A stretch of 64,000 bases of DNA from Streptosporangium sp. NBC_01495 (GTDB lineage Bacteria > Actinomycetota > Actinomycetes > Streptosporangiales > Streptosporangiaceae), in NCBI RefSeq assembly GCF_036250735.1, contig NZ_CP109430.1:9982001-10046000 (forward strand), read 5' to 3'. Shown in pieces: positions 43,409-51,806 of the stretch. The notes below the pieces were generated by a model. It was not told the DNA's origin and did no database searches. It saw nothing but the letters and a program-made list of their open reading frames with translations. The position numbers and the translations under genes were made by a program. How positions within the stretch are numbered: the stretch's first letter is position 1; every line of letters starts with the position of its first letter.

Positions 43409-43670
43409 CGCCCCCTTCCCCCGTGAGGTTCACCATGAGGGCGTGTCCTCGTGAGGGCGAACCCGTCTCTTCTGTGGGGACGTGCCCGGCGAGGTGACGG
43501 CCCAACCCTTGACGGGCTGGTAGGCTGGCACGGCTACGTCGAATGGGTGTGTCATGGCCCACCCTCCACCCCGAGCGCCGAAATGGGAGTCCGGGGTGAA
43601 GTACGTCAGCGTCCTCCTGTCACGGCACGGTGTCGTGACCGCAAGAGTCCAGAGGAGGTTGGAAGTCAGC

Positions 43671-43961
43671 ATGCGCCGTTACGAAGTGATGGTCATTCTT
43701 GACCCCTCGCTCGATGAGCGTACGGTCGCCCCTTCCCTCGACCAGTTCCTCACGGTCGTCCGCAACGACGGCGGCACCGTGGAGAAGGTCGACGTGTGGG
43801 GTCGCCGCAGGCTGTCCTACGACATCGCGAAGAAGCCCGAGGGCATCTACGCCGTCATCGACCTGAGCGCCGAGCCCGCCACGGTCAAGGAGCTCGACCG
43901 GCAGATGAACCTCAACGAGGGAATCCTGCGCACCAAGGTCCTGCGCCCGGACGTGCACTAA
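43671..43961 (+). CDS. rpsF: 30S ribosomal protein S6
   Basis: 96 residues from ATG 43671 after GAGGAGG. It opens [20 protein letters not shown] and shows [20 protein letters not shown] and [14 protein letters not shown], the standard S6 pattern. The frame is open further upstream to 43554 but without coding character. First gene of the rpsF-ssb-rpsR-rplI operon. Confidence 0.96.
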   Translation: MRRYEVMVILDPSLDERTVAPSLDQFLTVVRNDGGTVEKVDVWGRRRLSYDIAKKPEGIYAVIDLSAEPATVKELDRQMNLNEGILRTKVLRPDVH

Positions 43962-44038
43962 TCTCCGGCATTTTGTCGGACGGCAGCCGTACTCTGAGCC
44001 GATAACCAGCGAAGGCCGCAGGAAGGGCAGCGCTAGCC

Positions 44039-44611
44039 ATGGCAGCAGGCGACACCACGATCACCATCGTCGGCAACCTCGTCGACGATCCGGAGCTGCG
44101 CTTCACCCCCACGGGGCAAGCGGTGGCCCGGTTTCGCATCGCGTCCACTCCGAGGTTCCTCGACAAGACGACCAACGAGTGGAAAGACGGCGAAGGCCTG
44201 TTCCTGACCTGCAACGTGTGGCGGCAGGCGGCGGAGAACGCCGCCGAGAGCCTCCAGCGCGGCATGCGGGTCATCGTTCAGGGACGGCTCCGCCAGAGGT
44301 CTTACGAGACCAAGGAAGGCGAGAAGCGCACCGTCTACGAGGTTGAGGTCGACGAGGTCGGCCCCTCCCTGAGAAACGCGACCGCCAAGGTCAACAAGAC
44401 CGCCCGTCAGGGCGGTGGCGGCGGTGGTGGCGGCTTCGGCGGCGGCCCCGCCAACGACCCGTGGGCCTCCGCGGCGCCGGCCGCACCGCAAGGTGGCGGT
44501 TTCTCCGGCGGCGGCGGCAACAACTACGGCGGCGGTGGCGGCGGCGGCGGTCAGCAGCAGGGTGGCGGCGGCTTCGGCGGCGGCGACTTCAGCGACGAAC
44601 CGCCTTTCTAG
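44039..44611 (+). CDS. ssb: Single-stranded DNA-binding protein
   Basis: 190 residues: an OB fold at 1-115 ([60 protein letters not shown]). A Gly-rich flexible linker with runs of Gly follows, ending in the acidic tip DFSDEPPF that recruits other repair and replication proteins. ATG 44039 is the usual start, with AAGGGCAG upstream. The Gly-rich repeat (about 130-175) is typical of actinomycete SsbA. It sits between rpsF and rpsR. Confidence 0.96.
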   Translation: MAAGDTTITIVGNLVDDPELRFTPTGQAVARFRIASTPRFLDKTTNEWKDGEGLFLTCNVWRQAAENAAESLQRGMRVIVQGRLRQRSYETKEGEKRTVYEVEVDEVGPSLRNATAKVNKTARQGGGGGGGGFGGGPANDPWASAAPAAPQGGGFSGGGGNNYGGGGGGGGQQQGGGGFGGGDFSDEPPF

Positions 44612-44711
44612 GGACGCTCCTCCGGGACGGCCGCGACCGCGCCCGACATCCCAGTCCATATCCGCAGCGACCATTCCCGCCTGACGGCGGGGCTCTGAAA
44701 GGAGCACCACG

Positions 44712-44948
44712 ATGGCCAAGCCGGCATTGCGCAAGCCCAAGAAGAAGGTTTGCCTGTTCTGCCACGACAAGATCTCCTACGTCGACTACAAGGACACGGC
44801 GCTGCTTCGGAAGTTCATCTCCGACCGCGGCAAGATCCGTGCCCGCCGGGTGACGGGTAACTGCACCCAGCACCAGCGTGACGTGGCGACCGCTATCAAG
44901 AACGCTCGTGAGATGGCGCTCCTGCCGTACATGAGCACCGCGCGCTAA
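44712..44948 (+). CDS. rpsR: 30S ribosomal protein S18
   Basis: 78 residues from ATG 44712 after [28 protein letters not shown] carries the CxxC pair of zinc-type S18. [20 protein letters not shown] is the rRNA-binding core. S18 contacts S6 in the 30S platform, matching its place beside rpsF. The CxxC pair suggests the zinc-containing paralogue type; a zinc-free second copy may exist elsewhere. Confidence 0.95.
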   Translation: MAKPALRKPKKKVCLFCHDKISYVDYKDTALLRKFISDRGKIRARRVTGNCTQHQRDVATAIKNAREMALLPYMSTAR

Positions 44949-44962
44949 GGAGGTCCGGACAG

Positions 44963-45409
44963 ATGAAGCTCATTCTCACCAGTGAGGTCACCGGCCTCGG
45001 CACCCCCGGCGACATCGTCGAGGTCAAGAGTGGCTACGGCCGCAACTACCTGCTTCCCCGCGGTTTCGCGATCCTCTGGACGCGCGGCGGCGAGAAGCAG
45101 ATCTCCTCGATCAAGAAGGCCCGCGACGCTCGCGAGATTCGCGACCTTGGCACCGCCAAGGAAGTCGCCGGTCAGCTGCGGGCCCTGAAGGTGGTCCTGA
45201 AGACGAAGGCCGGCGAGTCCGGCCGCCTCTTCGGTTCCATCACCACGGGTGACGTCGCCGAGGCCGTCAAGGCCGCCGGTGGCCCCCTGCTCGACCGCCG
45301 TCGCATCGAGATCGCCTCCGCGATCAAGAGCCTCGGCTCTCACCGGGTCAGCGTCAAGCTGCACCCGGAGGTCTCCGCGTCCCTCGATGTCGAGGTCGTC
45401 GCGGCCTGA
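44963..45409 (+). CDS. rplI: 50S ribosomal protein L9
   Basis: 148 residues from ATG 44963, after AAGGAGG. It opens MKLILTSEVTGLGTPGDIVE, has VKSGYGRNYLLPRGFAI as the N-domain rRNA-binding signature and ends in the C-domain (VSVKLHPEVSASLDVEVVAA). It closes the rpsF-ssb-rpsR-rplI operon, followed by a strong 17-bp hairpin terminator. Confidence 0.96.
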   Translation: MKLILTSEVTGLGTPGDIVEVKSGYGRNYLLPRGFAILWTRGGEKQISSIKKARDAREIRDLGTAKEVAGQLRALKVVLKTKAGESGRLFGSITTGDVAEAVKAAGGPLLDRRRIEIASAIKSLGSHRVSVKLHPEVSASLDVEVVAA

Positions 45410-45422
45410 CAGGCCCCGTGAG

Positions 45423-45465
45423 ACAAGGGCCCCTCCCCGTTCGCGGGGAGGGGCCCTTGTTCTTT
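45423..45465 (+). terminator. Rho-independent-type terminator after rplI
   Basis: Perfect 17-bp stem (45423-45439 with 45444-45460) capped by TTCG, followed by TCTTT. One of the strongest hairpins in the window. Confidence 0.88.
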
Positions 45466-45505
45466 CCCGGTCCTCCGGCGGGTCCTGGAGGACGGGGAAA
45501 AGCCC

Positions 45506-45523
45506 CTTTCCCCCCGGGGAAAG
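45506..45523. promoter_or_regulatory. Palindrome upstream of the amino-acid ABC operon
   Basis: CTTTCCCC / GGGGAAAG with a 2-nt centre, about 85 bp before the lipoprotein start. A repressor site is possible; no regulator gene is adjacent. Confidence 0.4.
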
Positions 45524-45606
45524 TTCATATGCTGGTACCCCGTTACCCCAGGTCACTGCGAATACATACAATTCGGGAATCGTTGCTTCGCCCTGGAGGT
45601 TTTGTC

Positions 45607-46494
45607 ATGGTCCGTCCCTCGACGCTGTTCGCGCTCGGTGCCCTCGCGGCGACCGCGGTGGCCTGTGCGCCGGCCTCGGAAACGACGACCCAGGCGAGCC
45701 CCGCGTCCTCAAGCGCCTCCGGCGCCTCCACGGCTCCCAGCGCCTGCGCCAAGGACAGTCCCGCGCTGAAGACCCCCGGAAAGCTGACCATCGGCACCGA
45801 CAAGCCCGCCTACGAGCCGTGGTTCAGCGACGACGACCCGTCCAACGGCAAGGGCTTCGAGAGCGCGGTCGCCTATGCCGTCGCGGGGCAGCTGGGCTTC
45901 GCCAAGGGCGACGTCACCTGGGCCACGGTGAAGTTCGACTCCGCGTTCGCGCCGGGCGCCAAGCAGTTCGACTTCGACGTCAACCAGGTCTCGGTGACCC
46001 CCGACCGGGCCAAGGTCGTCGACTTCAGCAAGGGGTACTACACGGTCAAGCAGGCCGTGGTCGCGCTGGACGGCTCCAAGGTCGCCTCCGCCACCGACCT
46101 GGCGGGCCTGAAGGACGCCAAGATCGGTGTGCAGGTCGGCACCACCTCGCTGCAGGCGGTCAAGGACGTCATCCAGCCCTCGTCCGAGCTCAACGTCTAC
46201 AACGAGCAGATCGACGCCGTCAACGCGCTGAAGAACAAGCAGGTCGACGCCGTGGTGGTGGACCTGCCCACCGCCTTCTACGTGACCGCCGCACAGGTCG
46301 AGAACTCCAAGATCGTCGGCCAGTTCGGCGCGGCCTCCGGGGAGCCCGAGGTCTTCGGCGCTGTCTTCGAGAAGGGCAGCCCGCTGGTGGGCTGCGTCGA
46401 CGAGGCCATCGACAAGCTGACCGCCTCCGGTGAGCTGGCGAAGATCGAGACCGAGTGGCTCGGCTCCGCCGCGGGCGCACCGGAGCTGAAGTGA
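45607..46494 (+). CDS. ABC transporter substrate-binding lipoprotein, polar amino-acid type
   Basis: 295 residues from ATG 45607 after GGAGG. Residues 1-20 are a lipoprotein signal ending AATAVAC with Cys20 as lipid anchor. A Ser/Thr-rich spacer follows. The SBP_bac_3 core is clear: LTIGTDKPAYEPWFSDDDPS, FDFDVNQVSVTPDRAKVVDF, LKDAKIGVQVGTTSLQAVKD and VDAVVVDLPTAFY. It captures an amino acid outside the membrane for the permease and ATPase encoded next. Substrate choice is unknown; the aspartate-rich DDDPSNGKGF loop is unusual. Confidence 0.9.
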   Translation: MVRPSTLFALGALAATAVACAPASETTTQASPASSSASGASTAPSACAKDSPALKTPGKLTIGTDKPAYEPWFSDDDPSNGKGFESAVAYAVAGQLGFAKGDVTWATVKFDSAFAPGAKQFDFDVNQVSVTPDRAKVVDFSKGYYTVKQAVVALDGSKVASATDLAGLKDAKIGVQVGTTSLQAVKDVIQPSSELNVYNEQIDAVNALKNKQVDAVVVDLPTAFYVTAAQVENSKIVGQFGAASGEPEVFGAVFEKGSPLVGCVDEAIDKLTASGELAKIETEWLGSAAGAPELK

Positions 46495-46597
46495 CTCTGG
46501 AGTACCCTCCGACGTCACCCATGTCCAGGGCCGGAACCGGGGCCGGGGTCCCGCCGCGGGCGCGGAGCGCGTACGGTCCGCGCCACGGCGGCGCTCG

Positions 46598-47464
46598 ATG
46601 AAGGACGACGAGCGCCTGCGGGTTCCCGACGGCTGGGCGAAGAGCGAGCGGCAGCTCGAGCGGGAGCGGCTCCGCAGGAGGTCGTCGATCCGTTCGGGCT
46701 CCGTCGCGTCGGTCTCGACGATCCTCGTGATCGTCCTGCTGCTCTGGCTCTTCACGGCCTCTCCCGGCTGGCCCAGGGTGCGGGAGACGTTCTTCGACCT
46801 CGACCAGTTCACCGAGGCGCTGCCGGACGTGCTGAGCGGGTTCCTGCTCAACATCAAGATCTTCCTGATCGCCGAGCCGCTGATCCTCGTCGTGGGACTG
46901 CTCGTCGCGCTGGCCCGCAACCTCACGGCGCCGGTGTTCTTCCCGCTGCGCGCCCTGGCGGTGATCTACACCGACGTCTTCCGCGGCGTGCCCACGATCC
47001 TCGTCATCTATCTCGTCGGCTTCGGCCTGCCCGCGCTCGGCCTGCAGGGTACGCCGACGGACCTCGCGACGCTGGGCATCATCGCGCTCACCCTCTCGTA
47101 CGGCGCGTACGTGGCGGAGGTCTTCCGGGCGGGCATCGAGTCGGTGCACCCCAGCCAGCGGGCCGCGGCCCGGTCGCTCGGGCTGAGCCACGGCCAGACC
47201 ATGCGCTACGTGGTGGTGCCGCAGGCCGTGCGCAGGGTGGTGCCGCCGCTGCTCAACGACTTCGTCTCGCTGCAGAAGGACACCGCGCTCGTCGCCACGA
47301 TCGGCCCCCTGGAGGCGCTGCGCCAGGCGCAGATCCACGTCGCCAGCACCTTCAACTACACCCCCTACCTGGCGGCGGCGCTGCTGTTCATCCTGCTCAC
47401 CATCCCGATGGCCCGCTTCACCGACTACCTGGCGGCCCGATCGCAGAGGCGGCGGGGCCAGTGA
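46598..47464 (+). CDS. ABC transporter permease, polar amino-acid (HisM-like) type
   Basis: 288 residues. A long charged cytoplasmic N-terminus (SERQLERERLRRRSSIRS) precedes about six membrane segments. The EAA loop contact region reads GAYVAEVFRAGIESVHPSQR, then AAARSLGLSHGQTM. FRGVPTILVIYLVGFGLPAL is the family's segment 3. Start ATG 46598 lies 103 bp after the lipoprotein gene, but the gap has no terminator. Works with its neighbours as an importer. Confidence 0.88.
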   Translation: MKDDERLRVPDGWAKSERQLERERLRRRSSIRSGSVASVSTILVIVLLLWLFTASPGWPRVRETFFDLDQFTEALPDVLSGFLLNIKIFLIAEPLILVVGLLVALARNLTAPVFFPLRALAVIYTDVFRGVPTILVIYLVGFGLPALGLQGTPTDLATLGIIALTLSYGAYVAEVFRAGIESVHPSQRAAARSLGLSHGQTMRYVVVPQAVRRVVPPLLNDFVSLQKDTALVATIGPLEALRQAQIHVASTFNYTPYLAAALLFILLTIPMARFTDYLAARSQRRRGQ

Positions 47465-47534
47465 GCGGGCGAAGCGGGGCGTACGGCGGTAGCGTGCCAC
47501 CGCCCGGTGAGACGGTGGCGCGGAAGGAGAGGGC

Positions 47535-48278
47535 ATGAGCCTGCTGTCCATCGAGGGCCTGTGGAAGAACTACCGCGGTCACAGCGTGCTGCGCGGGATC
47601 GACCTGGAGGTCGAGCCGCACGAGGTGGTCTGCCTGATCGGCGCCTCCGGCTCCGGCAAGTCCACCCTGCTGCGCTGCGTCAACCTGCTGGAGACCGCCG
47701 ACGACGGCACGATCACCCTGGACGGTGAGGAGATCACCGACGCCGGGACCGACCCCGACGACGTGCGCAAGCGCATGGGCATCGTGTTCCAGGCGTTCAA
47801 CCTGTTCCCGCACATGAGCGTGCTCGACAACATCACGCTGGCCCCGCGCAAGGTCCACAAGGTGGGCGGGAGACAGGCCGAGTCGCAGGCTCGCGACCTG
47901 CTGGCCAGGTTCGGCCTGGCGGACAAGGCGGACGCCTATCCCGACCAGCTCTCCGGCGGCCAGCAGCAGCGTGCCGCCATCATCAGGGCCCTGGCCACCC
48001 GGCCCCGCCTGATGCTGCTGGACGAGGTCACCTCCGCTCTGGACCCGGCGCTGGTCAAGGAGGTGCTCGGGATCATCCGAGAGCTCAAGGAGGGGGGCAT
48101 GACCATGATCCTGACCACCCACGAGATGGGTTTCTGCCGCGAGATCGCCGACACCGTCTGCTTCCTCGACGGCGGTGTCCTCCTGGAACGTGGCACCCCC
48201 GAGCAGATCTTCACCGATCCTCGCGAGCCCCGCACCAGGGAGTTCGTGCAGAGCGTGATCGACGCCCGGCGACTCTGA
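47535..48278 (+). CDS. ABC transporter ATP-binding protein, polar amino-acid type
   Basis: 247 residues from ATG 47535 after GGAGAG. Walker A GASGSGKS is at 36-43, the signature LSGGQQQRAAI near 140, and Walker B LMLLDEVTSALDP near 160. The switch His lies in LTTHEMGFCREIAD. Length and motifs match GlnQ/HisP-type ATPases. Third gene of the importer operon. It ends 28 bp from the converging APC permease. Confidence 0.93.
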   Translation: MSLLSIEGLWKNYRGHSVLRGIDLEVEPHEVVCLIGASGSGKSTLLRCVNLLETADDGTITLDGEEITDAGTDPDDVRKRMGIVFQAFNLFPHMSVLDNITLAPRKVHKVGGRQAESQARDLLARFGLADKADAYPDQLSGGQQQRAAIIRALATRPRLMLLDEVTSALDPALVKEVLGIIRELKEGGMTMILTTHEMGFCREIADTVCFLDGGVLLERGTPEQIFTDPREPRTREFVQSVIDARRL

Positions 48279-48306
48279 CGGGCCTTCGAGGCCTCAGCGG
48301 ACGGCC

Positions 48307-49926
48307 TCAGCGCCGGTGCCTGCCGCGGGGCCCGGCGGCGGACCCGGTGCCGGGGCCGATGCCGGGGCCGCCGGGCGGAGGAGGCGGAGGGCCGTGGTAC
48401 GGCCCCGGGGCGGGACCGGCGGGAGTCTCGGGGACGGGGGGCCGCGTCATCGCGGCGAGCACGCTGTTGCGCCTCCCGTACACCAGGTAGACCAGCACGC
48501 CGAAGGCCATCCAGATGATGAAGTACAGCCAGGTGATGAGCTGGAGGTTCACCATGAGCCACAGACAGGCGAGGATCGAGGCGATCGGCACGCCGGGAGA
48601 GAAAGGGGTGCGGAACCCCCGCGGCAGGTCCGGCATCGTCTGCCGCATCCTGATCACCCCGCCGGCCACGACGATGAACACGAACAGGGCACCGATCACG
48701 ACCAGCGGTTCGAGCGTCAGCACGTCCACGAACTCGGCCAGCAGGATCGCGAGGAAGCCGATGATCAGCGTGACCCTCGTCGGGCTGCGGTAGCTGCGGT
48801 TGATCTTGGAGAGCGAGCGGGGGATCAGCCCGTCGCGCGCCATGGAGAACATCACGCGGGTCAGGCCGACGAGCAGCACCAGGACGACGGTGGTGAGGCC
48901 GAGCACCGCCCCGATGTTGATGACGTGCACCATGAAGCCCTCGCCCGCGTCGCGGAAGGCACTGGCGAGCGGCGCACCCGCGTCGATCCTGTCGTACGGG
49001 ATCATCCCGACCATGACCACCGCGACCGCGATGTAGATGACCGTGGTGAGCACCAGCCCGCGGATGATGCCCTTCGGGATCGACCGCGGGGCGTCCTCGG
49101 CCTCCTCCGCGGCGGTGGCCACGACGTCGAAGCCGATGTACGCGAAGGTGATGGCCGCCGAGGCGGCGAAGATGCCGAACCAGCCGAACGCGCCCGTCTG
49201 GCCGAAGAGGATGCCGAGCAACGGGGAGTGCAGGGTGTCCTCGGCCTGTCCGGCGGGTGCCGCCGGCACCGGGATGGCCGCGAGGTTGCGCTGGTCGAAG
49301 TGGAGGGCGCCGACCACGATGACCGCGCCGATGGCCAGCAGCTTGGCGACCACGATGATCCACAGGGTGCGCAGTCCGACGCGGGCGCCCAGGGCCACCA
49401 CGGCGGTGAGGGCCGCCAGGATGAACAGCGTGAACAGGTCGAAACCCGTGCTCTGGCCAACCATGCCCGCGACCGTCTCGGGAAGGTTCACGCCGAGGTC
49501 GGTGAGCATCTGGGCGGCGTAATGCGACCAGGCGCGGGCCACCACCGCCGCGGCCAGGAGGAGTTCCAGAATCAGAGCCCAGCCCACGACCCAGGCCCAG
49601 ACCTCGCCGAAGATGACATAGGCGAAGGTGTAGGCGCTTCCCGAGGTCGGCATGGCGGAGGACAGCTCGGCGAAGCAGAAGGCCACGAGCAGGCTGGTGA
49701 TTCCAGCGATCATGAAGGAGAGGATCACGCCGGGTCCGGCCATGCTCGCCGCCTGGCGCCCGGCGAGACCGAAGATGCCCGCGCCGATCATGACACCGAC
49801 GCCGAGGACGACGAGGTCCGCCCCGCGATAGGCCGTGGGAAGGCCGTGGCGCGCACCGGTCCATCGGTCGGTGGCATGGCTCGGCGGCATGCGGCGAACG
49901 ATCGAGGGGGAAGGGCCTTCGGACAC
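48307..49926 (-). CDS. APC-superfamily amino-acid permease, cationic type
   Basis: 539 residues with about 12-14 membrane segments from GTG 49926. The first segment contains GVGVMIGAGIFGLAGRQAAS, the unwound G-x-G motif for substrate and Na+/H+ binding in APC proteins. FAELSSAMPTSGSAYTFAYV and TFAYIGFDVVATAAEEAEDA are typical of the cationic amino-acid transporter group. The C-terminus is Pro/Gly-rich. The cargo is unknown; adjacency to an amino-acid ABC importer suggests a shared transport island between rplI and the MATE/dnaB block. Confidence 0.87.
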   Translation of the reverse strand: MSEGPSPSIVRRMPPSHATDRWTGARHGLPTAYRGADLVVLGVGVMIGAGIFGLAGRQAASMAGPGVILSFMIAGITSLLVAFCFAELSSAMPTSGSAYTFAYVIFGEVWAWVVGWALILELLLAAAVVARAWSHYAAQMLTDLGVNLPETVAGMVGQSTGFDLFTLFILAALTAVVALGARVGLRTLWIIVVAKLLAIGAVIVVGALHFDQRNLAAIPVPAAPAGQAEDTLHSPLLGILFGQTGAFGWFGIFAASAAITFAYIGFDVVATAAEEAEDAPRSIPKGIIRGLVLTTVIYIAVAVVMVGMIPYDRIDAGAPLASAFRDAGEGFMVHVINIGAVLGLTTVVLVLLVGLTRVMFSMARDGLIPRSLSKINRSYRSPTRVTLIIGFLAILLAEFVDVLTLEPLVVIGALFVFIVVAGGVIRMRQTMPDLPRGFRTPFSPGVPIASILACLWLMVNLQLITWLYFIIWMAFGVLVYLVYGRRNSVLAAMTRPPVPETPAGPAPGPYHGPPPPPPGGPGIGPGTGSAAGPRGRHRR

Positions 49927-50116
49927 GATGTGACCAATCGTGGTGGGCTGATAACCCTATATTGTGGGACTCGTTTCACAGTGCCGCAGGGGAGTTCCGC
50001 AGGACAAGGGCTATCCGATCACGTCGTGGACACCACAGTGTCACGTCCGGATCACCTGTCCGGGCACCGCCCGTCACCTGTGAACCACCCGCCGCCCCGG
50101 CGGGCACCCGGCCGTC

Positions 50117-51472
50117 TCAGCCGCCGACCACCAGCCACGCCGTGCCGTACGCCCGCGTCGACAGGGTGACCAGCCGGGCCGCCATCCACAGCCCGAGCGC
50201 CAGCCAGAGCGCGACCAGGCCGCCGCCCTGGAGGTCCACCAGGAACGCGGCGGGCAGGTAGGCGATCGTCGTCCACACCCCCGCCCAGGCGAGGTAGCGC
50301 CGGTCTCCGGCACCGATCAGCACGCCGTCCAGCACGAAGACCACCCCGGCGACGGGCTGCAGGGCGGCCACCACCCAGAGCAGGTCGAGCAGCTCCGCGG
50401 TGACGACGGGGCCGGCGTCGAACACCGTGGGCACGAACGGCCTGGCCAGCACCACGAGGAGGCCGAGCAGCACGCCCGAGCCGACCCCCCAGGTCACCAT
50501 CCTCCCGGTCGCTCCGCGGGCTCCCGCCACGTCGCCGGCGCCCAGCGCGCGGCCGGTGATCGCCTGCCCGGCGATGGCGATCGCGTCCAGGGCGAACGCC
50601 AGCAGGGTCCAGATCCTGATGGCGACGGTGTGCGCCTCGATCTGCTGCTCTCCCATGTGAGTGGCCGCGGCGGTCGCGACGGCCAGCACCACCTGAAGGC
50701 ACGCCGTACGGATGATCAGAGCGATCCCGGCCGAGCCCGCCGCCCGTACGCCCGCCAGGTCGGGACGGAACGGCGCGCGGTACCGGACGAGGATCAGGAG
50801 GAGGTAGACGGCGGCGGCGAGCGACTGGGCCAGCACCGTGCCCCAGGCCGAACCCGCGATCCCCCAGCCCAGTCCCAGGACGAACACGACGTTGAGCACC
50901 GCGTTCAGCGCGAAGGCCCCCACCGACACCAGCAGCGGGGTCGCGGTGTCCTGCATGCCGCGCAGCACGCCCGTGCCCGCGAGCACCAGCAGCATGGCCG
51001 GGACGCCCAGCAGGCTGATCCGCAGGTAGGTCACCGCCTGCCGGGCGAGCTCGCCCTCGGCGCCGAGCAGGTGGACCAGCGAGGGCGCCAGGGGCCAGAC
51101 GACCACGATGATCGCCACTCCCACCCCGGCGGCCAGCCAGAGACCGTCCACCCCCTGCCGCAGTGCCCGCCCGGTCTCGCCCGCCCCGATCTGCCGGGCC
51201 ACCGCCGCGGTCGTGCCGTACGCCAGGAAGACGCAGAGCCCCACCAGGAAGCTCAGCACCGTGCTCGCCACTCCCAGGGCGCCGAGCGCGGGGGCGGGCA
51301 GGCGGCCGACGACGACGGTGTCGGTCAGCAGGAACAGCGGTTCGGCCACCAGAGCGCCGAACGCGGGCAGCGCCAGCCGCAGGATCTGCCTGTCGTGGTC
51401 GCGACCGGATCGACCGGATCGGCCTGGCCGATCAGACCGGCCGGGCCGAGCGGATCGAGGGGTAAGAGGCAC
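50117..51472 (-). CDS. MATE-family efflux transporter
   Basis: 451 residues with about 12 membrane segments. The N-lobe begins ILRLALPAFGALVAEPLFLL, TDTVVVGRLPAPALGALGVA and LVGLCVFLAYGTTAAVARQI; the second repeat has TACLQVVLAVATAAATHMGE. This is the DinF-like branch of Na+- or H+-driven exporters. The basic N-tail contains repeated RSGRSGR/RPGRSDR units. GTG 51472 lies inside a perfect 12-bp inverted repeat that could control translation. It is found before dnaB in many actinomycetes. Confidence 0.88.
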   Translation of the reverse strand: MPLTPRSARPGRSDRPGRSGRSGRDHDRQILRLALPAFGALVAEPLFLLTDTVVVGRLPAPALGALGVASTVLSFLVGLCVFLAYGTTAAVARQIGAGETGRALRQGVDGLWLAAGVGVAIIVVVWPLAPSLVHLLGAEGELARQAVTYLRISLLGVPAMLLVLAGTGVLRGMQDTATPLLVSVGAFALNAVLNVVFVLGLGWGIAGSAWGTVLAQSLAAAVYLLLILVRYRAPFRPDLAGVRAAGSAGIALIIRTACLQVVLAVATAAATHMGEQQIEAHTVAIRIWTLLAFALDAIAIAGQAITGRALGAGDVAGARGATGRMVTWGVGSGVLLGLLVVLARPFVPTVFDAGPVVTAELLDLLWVVAALQPVAGVVFVLDGVLIGAGDRRYLAWAGVWTTIAYLPAAFLVDLQGGGLVALWLALGLWMAARLVTLSTRAYGTAWLVVGG

Positions 51473-51493
51473 CTGTTCATTGTGCCTCTTACC
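51461..51493. promoter_or_regulatory. Perfect inverted repeat over the MATE start codon
   Basis: GGTAAGAGGCAC (51461-51472) and GTGCCTCTTACC (51482-51493) pair perfectly over a 9-nt loop. The GTG start of the MATE gene is the last three bases of one arm, so a hairpin in the mRNA would hide it. It may instead be an operator. Confidence 0.7.
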
Positions 51494-51806
51494 GCCGGGT
51501 GGATCTTCGGCGGGATGAACCCGTCAGGGCATGCCATCTGGGGCGACTTTCGGCGTGTCGCCCCAACTTTCTTTTCTCCACAGGCGGTGGATGACGTTTT
51601 CCCTGGTCAGAGGGTTATGCACAGCTGTGGACAAGAGTTATCCACAGAACTGTCCCCAGGGTGCCCACACCTCTGGGGAAGAAGTGCACAGCTTATCCAC
51701 ACCTCTGTCTACAGGCCGCGTTGCCAGCTGGGCGCGGAGCCGCGAAACTGTCACACCGATCGGCTACAAATAGAGATAGCGTAACTGTGTTCGAAAGAGG
51801 GGGTGT
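51473..51806. promoter_or_regulatory. MATE-dnaB divergent region with DnaA-box cluster
   Basis: 334 bp. Exact boxes are TTGTCCACA (reverse, 51626-51634), TTATCCACA (51638-51646) and TTATCCACA (51693-51701), with TTATGCACA (one mismatch) at 51615-51623. All lie within 87 bp, 106 bp in front of dnaB. The inverted repeat on the MATE start also borders the region. Confidence 0.85.

Noticed and set aside
44400-44600. Gly-rich frame as a separate gene overlapping ssb
   Set aside because: It is the flexible linker of Ssb and leads in frame to the conserved acidic tip DFSDEPPF.
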